Origin: Bretschneidera sinensis
Taxonomy: Eukaryota; Streptophyta; Magnoliopsida; Brassicales; Akaniaceae
Assembly: GCA_023935145.1 (NCBI GenBank)
Contig: CM043699.1
Coordinates: forward strand, 73,861,138-73,925,137
DNA: 64,000 nucleotides
Reading direction: 5' to 3'
Positions 11,102 to 21,526 of the stretch are shown here, piece by piece. The position numbers and the translations under genes were made by a program. The notes below the pieces were generated by a model. It did not search any database, was not told the DNA's origin, and saw nothing but the letters and a program-made list of their open reading frames with translations. Every line of letters starts with the position of its first letter. Within the stretch, counting starts at the first letter, position 1.

Positions 11102-12837
11102 TAACAGTGCAAATTTTAAATGCTCGCAAGTGCACAAATCACAAATAATATTGTGATGAGTTTACTCTCGAGGTCAATCTCTCAAGGAATTGCAGTGGTT
11201 TAGATCCTAAATTACTTTCTTAAAATCACTAAAACAAACTCTGAAATTAAATCCTAAACACTCTAATTAAAAGATTAGTGAAGAGAAAATTGAAATAAAA
11301 AAAATTAAACAAAACAAATTATGAAGAGATGAGTATAATAAATGAGAACAATTGGGAGTTTAACTTGCTATCCAATCATGAATTGGAACATTCGGTGAAT
11401 ATAAAGAATTAATCAACATCCAAAATTATTGGAATTTTCGCTAAGACTAGAGAATGCCATTGATTGTGTTTATTCTCAATTTATAACTAATTAATTAAAT
11501 CCCATGGATCATGTTCATCAATTAATTAGTTAAATTAAGTATAAGAAAAATGCAACCACCTAAATCACAATTTGATTTGAATCCTGATATAAATTCCTAT
11601 TCAAGAAAGCTTAATTAGGTCTATATAATTTGTCCTCAACCTAATCTCAAATATTAACCTTGACTATTAATAATAGATGGCCAATCCACAATGAATAATC
11701 AAATGTATGAAGAAAATTGAATAAGAAATAATCTAAAAAATTTCATAAAACTAAATCCACCAAAATATCCAAAACAATCAAGGCACCTAAGCTAAATGCC
11801 CAACAATACGTTTAGCTGCTCATGTTTAAATCTCAATCACAAAATTCAAATACTAAGGTTGCAAGCTTATTGAAGGACAAAAGGAGCAAAGATAGAATTT
11901 CTTCCCGAATTACAAGATGAATCCTCAAAGTCTTGAAGCGATTGATTGCCATCTTCAATCTCTTGACAAGCCATCTTGATGAAAGAAACCATCTCCTCAT
12001 TCGATCTCCAAAAACTCCTATTGATAATATCTCTCCAAGAGCTGCCATTGTCTCCCCCTTTCTCTGAGTCTAAAATTCCTATATATAGCTGTATGGAGAC
12101 GGTTTTGTAGACAGAAAAATCGCCTTAGGGTTTCTGTTCAGGCTATATGCTTCTGTTGCTGTCCAAGCCCAGTTCTGTTACTATCTAGGCTATGTGTTTG
12201 TTGCTGTCCAAGCCAGGTTTCTGCTGTCCAGAACTTGTTCGGTTATGTTACTGTCTAGCCCATGCAAATTCTTAAAAAAAATCAGAATTTAATAGCTCAT
12301 TCACTTCTGCCATGTTGAAATCACGCACAGCCTACCCTTTGTATACTAAAGCTGCCATAAATTTCTATAGAAAAATCATGTTTAAGAGCTATACAATTTT
12401 CTAGGAAATAGACATCTGGATCTTTCTAAGCATATTTGGCTCATCTCCTGGTTCTTCCTATATCAATACAGTTTAATCCGCAAAAATCACTTCTACCACG
12501 CTGAAATCACGCACAACCTAACCTTTGTCTACTTAAACTGCCATAACTTTCTCTAGAAAAATCATATTTATGAGCCATAAATTATTCAAAAAATAGATAT
12601 CCAGATATTTCCAAGCATATATGGCTCATCTCTTGGTTCTTCCTGAATCGATACAGTTTAATTCGCAAAAATGACTGATTTGTTCGGCAATTCTGGCAAT
12701 TTATTGAAACTCATTTCCAAGTGCTTGTGAATCTGTAAAACAATGAAAAACAATTCAAAGTAACAAATTCCTAAGCTAAACATATAAATAAATACTTGAA
12801 ATATATACAAAATACTAGGAAAAATATTCGTTCTTCA
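11102..12837 (-). repeat. Element C 5' LTR
   Basis: Same length and order as 4603-6339, including two tandem 186-bp modules (12301-12487 and 12488-12674) and TATATATA at 12080-12087 (minus strand). It ends at TTCTTCA 12837, followed by the GTTAT target duplication. Confidence 0.8.
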
Positions 12838-13791
12838 GTTATTATCAAAATATATGAGGTATAGATGAATGAATATTGAAAGACTAATTATACAAATTGA
12901 ATACTTTGAGTAAGTTTAATTGACTGAGCGTGTGAAGCTCACTCCTCATTGTTCAATGATTTCAGGTAGCGGGCAGGACAAATAGAATTGTGAGTGGAGA
13001 TTCAGACTAAATTATCTTCTGTAAGCCACGTGATCCACATCCTCAGACTAATGAGAAAGAAAAAAATATTTTTAAATATTCATGCATAATATGTTGTATA
13101 TACTGTTCAGTTTAGATCTGAATGATGTAACTCCCCTATTAAGGGTTGAGGATTTATGTAAACAATTGCAAATGGTATTTATATTATTGCATATATGTGT
13201 CGTGCTGGGATTTCAAAAAGTGACGACACCATCTCGGGGGTGGTCAACCCGGGATGGGTCGTTATAGTTATGTAATGTCTTCATTTGCTTTTATATATTA
13301 TAATTTATGGAAAATTTAAGTTGTTCTTCTACATTGGGGATTATATAGACCCCAATTGTGAAATTTAAGTGGATAAGAAACACTATTGTTACCTTGATTT
13401 GCTAGAAGACATCCTCAGTAATGTGAGTTTGAAGTCATCGATTCTGAAAATCACATCAGGTTCTAGTAGAATTATAGAATTTGATGATGATATCCATGCT
13501 ATGTTTAGGTATTATAGAGACGTTGGTTTAGCCACTTTTTACATTGATGAAGTAAAAGAATTAGACCCTATTGCAGTTGTGGGTTAAGCTAATATTAGGG
13601 GTATGAAACCTGATGTAACAATCAATATAGATGATTATGATGAATCTGAAAATGAAAATAATGAAAATGATTTGAATTATGGCAAAAACAATATTGGAGT
13701 AGGGGTTGAAACTAATTGCATTGATGTAGAAACTATTGAGACTAGTAATGTAAATGTTGGGGTTGAAACTATTGTGAATGCAGGTGAAAAT

Positions 13792-13870
13792 GTTGACAAC
13801 AGTAATGTAAATGCAAGGGTTGACAATAGTAATGTAAATGCAAGGGTTGACAATAGTAATGTAAATGTTA
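13792..13870 (+). repeat. 27-bp tandem repeat in the transposase acidic linker
   Basis: 'gttgaca' recurs at 13792, 13819 and 13846. Each unit encodes nine residues of the type VDNSNVNAR, so it kept the frame when it expanded. Confidence 0.85.
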
Positions 13871-13969
13871 ATGATTATGATGATGGGACAACTGGTGGTG
13901 TAAAAACAAAATGGTTTGATAGTGATAATTTTTTAGGCCTATGAGGTTATACAATCTATAAGAACAGAA

Positions 13970-14160
13970 GTGGGTGAGGGTGTGGGGATTGCTAGCCAAG
14001 ATGTGGGGTTTATGGGTGAGGGTGTGGAGGCTGCTAATGAGGGTGTGGATTATGTTGGTGAGGGTGTGAGGTCTATGGGTGAGGGTGAGGGTGAGGGTGA
14101 GGGTGTGGGGTCTATGGGTGAGAGTGTAGGGACTGCTAGTGAGGGTGTTAGGAATGATGG
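13970..14160 (+). repeat. Degenerate (GGTGAGGGT)n array encoding Gly-Glu-Val repeats
   Basis: Imprecise repeats of 'gggtgagggtgtgg' run through this part of the transposase linker. The densest part, at about 14076-14106, is a pure GGTGAG hexamer run. It lies between the N-terminal and zinc-binding domains. Confidence 0.65.
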
Positions 14161-15402
14161 AAGTGAAGATGTTGAAGGTGGGGGTAATACTAATGGTGTA
14201 GATATTGGTGAAAATGAAGATGCTAATAATAGGGAGGGGGACCACTAATGGAGTAGGTAATGATGAAAATGAAGAAATGGATAGGGAAGATGATGATGAG
14301 GACTATAAGGTTGATTCATAAGAAGAAAATGATGTTTTTTCAGTATCTGATGAAGAGTAGATGGAGGGTGTGGATTATTCATCTAATGAAGATGAAGATA
14401 GAGAAAGAGATGTTAACAGTGATGCACATTCAGATCTTAAGCTTGATGATCTTGACTCAGATGAGTTAGGTGATGTCTATAGTAGTGATGAGGTAGAAGA
14501 CAAAGGTAGAACTAAAAAAACTAGGGATTTTGGGTTGTCTAGAAGATTGGGTGCAAAACTGTTTAAGCCTTAAGAGGATGGGAAATTTTGATTTGAGATT
14601 GGATATATATTTAAAAATGTTGTCCACTTCAGGGAGGTGCTAGTTGATTATGGGGTTCAAGGTGGGTACAACTTTAAAAATCCTTCAATGATATAAGGAG
14701 AGTGTGTGCAGAATGCAAGGGTGAAAACTGTGCTTGGAGAATTCATGCATTAGTGACTCCGGATGGAAGGACATTTATGATGAAGACTTTAGAAATCCAC
14801 CACACTTGTATGAGAGTTAGCAAGAATTAGAATGTAAGGGTGCCATGGATAGCTAGGAAGTTGGCTTCACAACTTAAGGCTGATCCAACGATGAGCTATG
14901 ACCTCATGAAAAAAATACTTTGACAGAGAGATATGGGGTTAATACAGAGAAGATATAGCTATATAGGTTTAGAAAGAAGGTTAAGGAACAAGTTGAAGGG
15001 TCCCATACTTCCTCATTTCGCAAACTAAGGAAGTATAGTGAGTTATTGGTTGAGAAGAACCCTGGGACAGTACTTAGGATAGAACTACATGAGAGAACAA
15101 ATATGAATGTTCCTAGAATGTTCAAGAGGATATTTATATGCTACAATGCATTTAAGATAGGTTTTATGAGAGGTTGTAGACCATTCCTTGGTCTAGATGG
15201 GTGTTTCCTGAAAGGTCTTTACGGAGGGATTCAACTTTCTGCCATTGCACTAGATGCTAACAATGGCCTATTTCCAGTTGCATTTGCAATAGTTGAAATA
15301 GAAAGCATTGATAGTTGGAGATGGTTTTATGAATAATTAGCTGAGTGCATTGGTCAAGGAAGCAAAGAGAGACCTTTAACACTAATGTCAGACAAGAAAA
15401 AG

Positions 15403-15528
15403 GTATGTAAATATAAATGTCATGCCTATGTGTAAAGTTAAATGAAATGTTTATGTGAATCTGGTGGATTTAACTATGAATTTAAAATTAATATCTTACA
15501 TGTTCTTCCATGTGCTTTGTTTTACAAG
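15403..15528 (+). other. Intron in the MULE transposase, inside the catalytic region
   Basis: A GTATGT donor at 15403 and a pyrimidine-rich 'tgctttgttttacaag' acceptor ending at 15528 enclose 126 bp with stops in all frames. Joining gives MSDKKK followed by the expected LEHAVAELFP only if one extra base is supplied at the junction, so one base was probably lost from the donor exon end. Confidence 0.7.
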
Positions 15529-16469
15529 GACTTGAGCATGCTGTTGCTGAGTTATTTCCATATACACACCACAGAAACTATGCCAAACATGTATATGCCA
15601 ATTTCATATCAGAGCACCCAGGCCTAGAGTTGAGGCAAGACTTCTGGTGGGCAGCTAAAACATATAAGCATGACAATTGGAAAAAAGTAATGGATTTAAT
15701 AAAAGTCCATTCTGAGGTTGCCTGTACTTAATTAATGGAGAAAGAAGTCAGTTCGACAAGATCCAGATTTGACACAACATCTAAGAGTCATAATATTACA
15801 AACAATCACACCGAGTCATTCAATGCTTGGGTGACTAAGTTGAGGAACCAACCAATTCAAACAATATTTGAGATGGTGAGGCTAAAGTTGATGTCAAGGC
15901 TGAATAAGAGGTATGCCATTGGTTGTACATGGGAGGGTAAGGTCACACCTACAGTGAAGGACAAGTTGAACAAAACACGACAAGCAACAAGGTGGTGTAG
16001 TCTAATACCTACTATGAGAGATGAATACCAAGTTAATGAAGATAAGGTTATGTATGCAGTGGATTTGGGCAATAGAACTTGTAGTTGCAACTATTGGAGT
16101 ATAAATGGGATTCCTTGCAAGCATACAATTAGGTGTATTACATATAAGAGGCTAGATTTAGAGGACTTCTGTGATGAGTACTTTAATATCAAGAAGTACC
16201 TTAAAGCATACTCAGAAATTATTCATCCATTACCTAAGGTGGACTACACTCATTCCACTGTAGATGCAAATATACAACCCCCTCCACTAAGAAGGATGCT
16301 TGGGAGGCTAAGGAAAAATAGAAGAAGAGAGGAGGGTGAAGCCACAGTTAGGAAGAGATCATGCACAGTGAGATGTAATGTGTGCTCACAATTTGGTCAC
16401 AATTCAAGAACATGCCAAAGAGATGTTGATAGAAAGAAGAAGAAAAAGAGTAGAACAACCAATGAGCAT

Positions 16470-16554
16470 GTAATATGTATAGACTTACTGTATGTTCATT
16501 ATTTGAATTAAGCTCTTACTTATCTTGTACTAACTTAAAACATACTTTATGTAG
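16470..16554 (+). other. Intron in the MULE transposase before the Arg-Gly-rich tail
   Basis: GTAATATG donor at 16470, a branch-like 'actaac' at about 16530, and 'tatgtag' acceptor ending 16554. The joined frame goes from the basic KKKKKSRTTNEH segment into NQRSRVDS, one stop, then the RG-rich tail in the same frame. Confidence 0.6.
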
Positions 16555-17294
16555 AATCAAAGGAGTAGAGTGGACTCATAAGCTAAAAATCCTAAAGTTG
16601 GATTGACTTCTGTACCTTTTTCATCAACAAGACCTGCTGCATCAATAAAACCTGCTCCATCAATAAGACCTCCTTGTTCTCATTCTGGAAGAGGAACAAG
16701 AAGTGGCAGAGGAGGTGGAAAGGGGATAGATGGATCTGATGCTATTGGTAGCAGTGGTTCAGTTAGAGGGAGAGGTAGAGGAGGTAGGACTGATGGATCT
16801 GTTGTTGTTAGTATTGTGAGAGGGAGAGGTAGAGGAAAAGGAAAAGATGAATTTGTTGGTGGTGCTAGTTCTAGTAGTGGTCGGGGCAGAGGAGGGGGGA
16901 GGGATGAATTTGTTAGTGGTGCTGGTTCTAGCAATGGTAAAGGCAGAAGAGGGGGAGGGATGAATCTATTGGTGGTGCTTGTTTTAGGAGTGGTAGGGGT
17001 AGAGGAAGGGGAGATTGATGGATCTGTTGGTGGTGCTGGTTCTAGCAGTGACAGGGGCAAAGGAGGGGTGAAGGATGGATCAGGGGTTGAGTCCAAGGGT
17101 GGTCTTCAAGGATCTGGCAGAGGTGTTAGAGGAAGGGGGTTAGCTATGGTGATGGTGGAATAGTAGTTGGATCTGTTGGGGCATCTGGGTCAAGTGGTGG
17201 GAGGGGTACTATTGATAAAGGTAAAGGGAAGGCTACATATATCCCAAAGGAAAAAAGTATGTGTATAGACCTATCCCACCAAATTGTCCAGTAA

Positions 17295-17966
17295 ATATGT
17301 GGTGTATTTGATTTCAATGTAATTGTTCTGTTTATTTTTGAATGTGGTATGAGTATGGTGTAAATGTGGTGGTTATGTGCTTTGGATGTATTATATACGA
17401 CTAACCTATTATTGGTTGTGCAGTTTATTATAACAATCAAAGAATCTTAAGCTACAAGTGGTGTGGCAAGCCACAACTCCACTGTCAATAACAATGGAAC
17501 TCAATAGAGTATGAACAACTAGTTCATGCACATTAAGAGCATTAGCAGAGCAGAAAATACAGTTTGATTTTGTAATTTTGAGGGTTTCATACCCTGTTGA
17601 TGATATGCAATTTTTTTGGATATATAGTTTTTGAGGGTTTCATACCTGTTAATGATATGTAAATTTTTGGATGCATAAAATACCCTGCTGATGGTAGAAT
17701 GCATATGCACTAGATATTTAAATAATGGGTGATTTGCATATGCACAATCCAATCTACTAGACTTATTTAACCAGCTTTGTTGTGCATACTTCCAGTGTTC
17801 TATTGTGTTGTGTGCTTTTTAGGCCACTTTTTTCATTTTCTTTTTCTTGTCTCGAGATAGTGCACATAGGGACCATGAAATGAATTCAAGTTTCTTTCAA
17901 AATGCTCATTCATTACTTTAACCAAAAAATTACAAGAGAAGTCAGTAGAATAATAAGTCATAGTTT
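17295..17966. other. Intergenic region between the two convergent MULE genes
   Basis: No coding signal is seen. It holds a diverged direct repeat of about 53 bp that contains the MULE terminal core 'gtttcatacc' at 17584-17593 and 17637-17646. This is where the 3' ends of the transposase and GRF genes should meet. Confidence 0.5.
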
Positions 17967-18371
17967 TCACTTATTCAACAACAACCCAAACACTAGAACA
18001 AACACAACAGCATTACAAACAAGAGTAGCAGCTAGTAGCATTTTATTTGCTCCAGCAATATCTTCTAAAGAAATCAATTTTCTATATAATCTTATGAAAT
18101 CTTCCTTCAAACTTTAAATTTCTTCTTGTAAATCTGAGATGAATTAATGTATAGCAGCAACTGAATTGTTTGAAGTCAACATAGGAAGAGACAGGTTTTT
18201 GGGTAAACACCAACCCAAAAATCCACAGCTTTTGTCGTCACAGCAATAGTAGAGCTTGTTCTTATTTTTGTTAGATTCAGAAATCCTTACTAAGGCTTTT
18301 CGGCCACATTTACACCATTTATTTAAGAATTTTAAATCAGCAAAACTGTCATTGCAACTTGAGGAAGACAT
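17967..18371 (-). pseudogene. GRF zinc-finger, coiled-coil, C-terminal membrane-anchor protein
   Basis: A 134-codon frame on the minus strand, ATG at 18371 and TGA at 17967-17969, interrupted by two TAA stops at codons 76 and 86. Residues 19-55 match the GRF zinc-finger pattern (WCKCG ... YYCC ... CGFLGW; Cys20, Cys22, Cys43 or 44, Cys49). Codons 76-104 have coiled-coil heptads, and both stops fall where CAA (Gln) would fit, so each is a probable C-to-T change. Codons 111-132 are a hydrophobic helix (LLAATLVCNAVVFVLVFG), followed by a two-residue end, as in tail-anchored proteins. Plant GRF proteins of about 130 residues with this order are a known, uncharacterised group; GRF fingers bind single-stranded nucleic acid in animal proteins. 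It lies tail to tail with the transposase inside the MULE, like mudrB next to mudrA in maize MuDR. Confidence 0.75.
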
Positions 18372-18968
18372 TTTTTACTTTACCCATACAATATTAGCAA
18401 CACATAAAGGATCAAATGAATCTAATTTGTAACTAAATACTACACTAAAGAACACAATAAACAACACAAAAACTCAGAAATTTATTAGATCGAAAGTGGA
18501 AATTATTTTGAACTTCCTTAAATCCAACAAATTTGTGTTGAAACTGAGAATTAAATTTTGAAACTCATGCAAACTAAAATCCAAAACTAAATGGAAAGGA
18601 GATGAGGAAGAGAGATGATGAAGTATACATGGGTTTGGGAACCTGAAATTGCATGACGAAGAGTGATAGGGATGAAAGATTGGCGATGAAGAAGAATGGT
18701 TTTGCAACATGGGGAAGAAGAGTGCCATTGAGTAGATATGTTGGGAAGAAATGAGAGGCTTTAAGAAGAAATGAGAGAGATGTTGGGAAGAGAGAGAGAG
18801 GAGGGGCACTTACCGCGTTGATTGAAACTTTGCGGAAGAAGAGTGAAACTGTGTATAGCTTTAATTAAGTTCATCTAAGGATATTTAAGGGTTTTCAAAA
18901 CTTTTTATGAGGTGGACTGACATTTGACCAAAGTTTTAACGCTTGACTAATAGGTTTAGTAACAGAGG
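18372..18968 (-). promoter_or_regulatory. MULE right subterminal region, probable promoter and leader of the GRF gene
   Basis: No coding motif. The minus strand is CT-rich at about 18810-18720 (a GAGAGAGAG run on + at 18789-18801), mirroring the CT-rich leader at the left end at about 2577-2615. Its position between the right TIR and the GRF start codon suggests promoter and 5' UTR. Confidence 0.35.
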
Positions 18969-19020
18969 TATGATTATGTAATGTTGCTAACAAACCTTAG
19001 GTATGAAACAGTTATTTCAA
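18969..19020 (-). repeat. MULE right terminal inverted repeat
   Basis: The reverse complement begins TTGAAATAACTGTTTCATAC and continues CTAAGGTTTG, aligning with the left end for about 50 bp with gaps. The 9-bp target duplication copy follows at 19021. Confidence 0.65.
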
Positions 19021-21526
19021 ATACAAAAAGAATGGTGATTAGTGAAAGCATGATATGTATTCTTAGTGAAGGAGATTGCTATTAACTTGGATGTACCTTT
19101 GAGATATAGTATATGAGATTAAGAGTATAGTGAGGTATAAGAGTATTATATTAATTATTGTAGAAGAGAGATAGATATGGAATACAAGACCAAAAGATAG
19201 TTAGATAAGGAAAATGGAAGAGAGAAGAAGAAATTCAAGAGGAAAGTCGTAATTTAGGAGCCAATGAAGTTCGGAGTACCTTCGGAAAGGCTAGTGTTGG
19301 GAGAAATATTTAATAAGGGAGATAGTTAAAGAAATTAGAGGTTACTAAACGTTGTGATATTGTGATGAAGCTCAATGTAAAATGAATGGAAAATCTTAAA
19401 TTGATCAAGACATTATCGGGAAGTGTTAAAGAGATAGGCATAGACTTTTACTAAGAGTATAAGGGAAAGTATCAGTCATGATTGAATTAAAAGCTAACTT
19501 TTTGAAGAATTGTATATGTGTTGTATCATAACTTTAAGTACTATATTCGAAAACCTATTAGTTATGATGAATTAACGGATATTGTTGGATTTTGACATAC
19601 ACCATGTGGCTAGACATAAGAGTTGACAAGGAAAAAAATTGATTTCCTAACCGACTAGAAAGAGAAACTAGAAAAAAAATTGAGTTAGACATATGGTTGA
19701 GTCAAGAGAAGTGTTTTGAGTGTGTAAATGTTTGTTAGAAAGATAGAAGTGGAATTAAGAAATGAAGATAGTATAGTTAGTGAGTTAACGAAAAGAGCCG
19801 AGTAAGAAGTAAAGAATATTTACTACCACTCAACCGTTACAAAAAGAGGGAGATAAGTGAGCCTGGTGAAGGTGATGGATTTTGTTGTTAGGATTAAAGG
19901 AAGATGGAGTAACTCAATAAGATGAATGAATGGATGATAAGACAAGAAGTTGAGAGTTTATTTATTTGATATGAGAATTTACAGATTTGTGTTTGATTAA
20001 TGTTTAGTAAAAAATTTATGTGAAGTATAATTTGGAAAATTTCGAAGCTATTGATAATATTGGAGACGAAATGATTAAAAGGTAAGGAATAAAAATATAA
20101 GAGGATGAATTAGGGAAGAGATGAAAGTCCAAGCTTTAGAAGAAGAGACTAAGTACGAATTGAGATGTTAGGTGTATGGACGAGTAAAAATTGCAAATTT
20201 GGGAAATTGTTTGTTTAGGAAGAAAAAATGAGAATTTTTTATTATAAAGACTAATAGATAAGGAGAAATAATGATTGGATATGAGTTGTAAAGTATATAA
20301 CACGAGGGACGACTAAAAGATTTGATCTAAGAAGCTATGTAAAAGAATGGAAAGGTTCTAGGAGAATAATAAATTTTAAGGATGATCAATACCAAAGGAA
20401 ATTTTATATGGGTAAGATCTTTAGAAAGTTTCAGGAAAAAATTAATTAAGTTACATTTGAAGACAACTAAGTGATGAAGTTAGAGAAGAGAATTGTAGAA
20501 TGGAGTTTGTTAGCTATAAATTGAAATAATTGGTTTATCATTGTACAAGTGATGTTATGGAATGGTTTATGACATATTATTATTGTTAAAGAGAGACTAG
20601 TCTATTTGAAGTTGTAGGGGAGAGTAAAGTACTTAACTGTTACTAGTGGAGAATGACATACAAATTTATTGGTTAATATACCCTGGCGAAGAAAATGGAG
20701 GAATTAGTGTTTGATGGAATTAATAAGAGAGGAATCTAGATTTGAATTACTAATTGAATCATTTTGTTTGAGGGATACTAGAAGTCTCTTATAAATGATT
20801 GAAAAGTTGACTTGTAGTTGATTATTTTTTTTACATAGGTGAAACTGAAATTGTGAAGTAAAAGAATTGAGGATTTGAGCAAAGGACTAAGTTAAAGTAA
20901 GTACACAAATTTTGGTGACACTACAGATGTATCCTAAGTATATTATATAGTTAAAGAGGAAATTACTGATTGATGAGAGAAAATGATTAGTTGGTAAGTG
21001 AATTGGTGAAGAGATATCTTGGGGGAGATGCATGAATAAAGTCATGCCATATTTGAGGTCTTTGAAGCATGGAGTCGAGATAGAAATTAAAGGATTCAAA
21101 GAAGAATGTGAAATGATAACAACTTTAGTTTTAAAGCATAAGAGCAAAAGAAAGATGTAAGAAGGGGGTAATTTTGAGTAATACTTTTGTTTAGGAATAT
21201 TTGGCTGGTGAGACTAGTTAGGTGAATCGAATGGAGGAGTTTAATAAAATAGTACTTTAGATCACACTAGTGATTAATTAGTTGGTTGGCAGCGATATAG
21301 AGAAAGTTCAAGCTGATGGTGAGATAGAAAATTAATCTTGTAATGACGAATTTTGACGAAAGTGGAGAATTCAAGGAGTGTATTGAGAATGTGAGATAAA
21401 CTTAGGAAAGTGTTAATCCAATGTAAGGAAGAGCTATGTTCATGATTCAATTTATTGTCATACCTATGCTGTTGTGACTTGTAGAAAATTTTGAGGTCGA
21501 AAGTTTTTTAAGGGGGAAGGGGAAGA
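19021..21526 (+). mobile_element. Element A1 internal region, right part, ending in a polypurine tract
   Basis: It aligns with 29040-31465 and 50953-51114 of A2. One clear shared block is 19230-19350 against 29180-29300 ('gagatagttaaagaaattagaggttacta'-like). It ends with 'ttttgaggtcgaaagttttttaaggggg' and an A/G-rich tract at about 21495-21526, matching the chromovirus-like end of A2 at 51076-51114. No pol motifs were found. C is very scarce: 19981-20040 has 1 C and 11 G. The expected 3' LTR is absent after 21526. Confidence 0.65.

Larger units (their letters stand above)
4603..12837 (-). mobile_element. Ty3/gypsy element C (Athila/Tat-like, tRNA-Asp primed), internally deleted
   Basis: Two 1.74-kb LTRs (4603-6339, 11102-12837) flank a 4.8-kb interior read on the minus strand. 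A perfect 5-bp duplication GTTAT flanks it (4598-4602, 12838-12842). A primer site complementary to tRNA-Asp adjoins the 5' LTR and a TTTGGGGGTA polypurine tract adjoins the 3' LTR. Gag and protease are recognisable but broken by stops; the central RT, RNase H and most of integrase are missing. It is inserted in solo LTR B1. Confidence 0.85.
2943..13266 (+). mobile_element. Solo LTR of Ty3/gypsy family B (B1), split by element C
   Basis: It starts TGTAATACTCG and ends CGTTATA (TACA in the B2 copy) and aligns from end to end with the B2 LTR at 52717-55859. The flanking 5-bp duplication is GTAAT (2938-2942) and GTTAT (13267-13271), one mismatch. No primer site or internal region is attached, so this is a solo LTR left by recombination between two LTRs. 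Without the 8.2-kb C insertion its length is about 2.08 kb, close to B2's 1.95 kb without E. It sits between the MULE leader and the first recognisable transposase codons. Confidence 0.8.
13282..17294 (+). pseudogene. Mutator-like transposase (mudrA type), decayed, three visible exons
   Basis: Family role: a MULE transposase cuts and inserts the element using a DDE catalytic core. In order: an N-terminal MuDR domain at about 13300-13584 (YIGDYIDPNCEI, then DKKHYCYLDLLEDI); a long acidic low-complexity stretch (13603-14560) with 27-bp repeats and Gly-Glu runs; a zinc-binding MuDR domain at 14700-14830 (VCAECKGENCAWRIHA ... HHTC); the MULE catalytic domain at 15046-15402 (LGLDGCFLKGLYGG, MSDKK); after an intron, HHRNYAKHVYANF and NNHTESFNAWV; a SWIM zinc finger CSCNYWSINGIPCKH at about 16080-16124; and a zinc knuckle CNVCSQFGHNSRTC at about 16375-16416. 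After a second intron comes an Arg-Gly-rich tail to 17294. Stops (for example 13588, 14571, 15337, 15729, 16582) and several frame changes break it. The start is uncertain because B1 lies just upstream. Confidence 0.85.
2380..19020 (+). mobile_element. Mutator-like DNA transposon (MULE) with transposase and a convergent second gene
   Basis: The two ends are inverted copies: the left end GGTAAATTACAGTTTCATAC and the reverse complement of the right end TTGAAATAACTGTTTCATAC align over about 50 bp with mismatches. They are flanked by an imperfect 9-bp duplication, ATAAAGAAG (2371-2379) and ATACAAAAA (19021-19029), 6 of 9 identical, as expected for Mutator superfamily insertions. On both sides the flanking DNA is family-A retrotransposon interior. 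Inside are a mudrA-type transposase on + and a GRF zinc-finger gene on -, arranged tail to tail. Of the 16.6 kb, 10.3 kb is a later retrotransposon insertion (B1 plus C), so the MULE itself is about 6.3 kb. The transposase is broken, so the element is probably immobile. Confidence 0.75.

Noticed and set aside
13868..14245. Thr/His/Leu-rich 125-codon frame on -
   Set aside because: Antisense of the GGTGAG repeat array in the transposase linker.
16680..17096. Proline-rich 138-codon frame on -
   Set aside because: It is the antisense of the Arg-Gly-rich transposase tail; the composition explains the open frame.
18474..18809. Ser/His/Phe-rich 111-codon frame on -
   Set aside because: No motif; it sits in the pyrimidine-rich leader upstream of the GRF gene and has simple composition.
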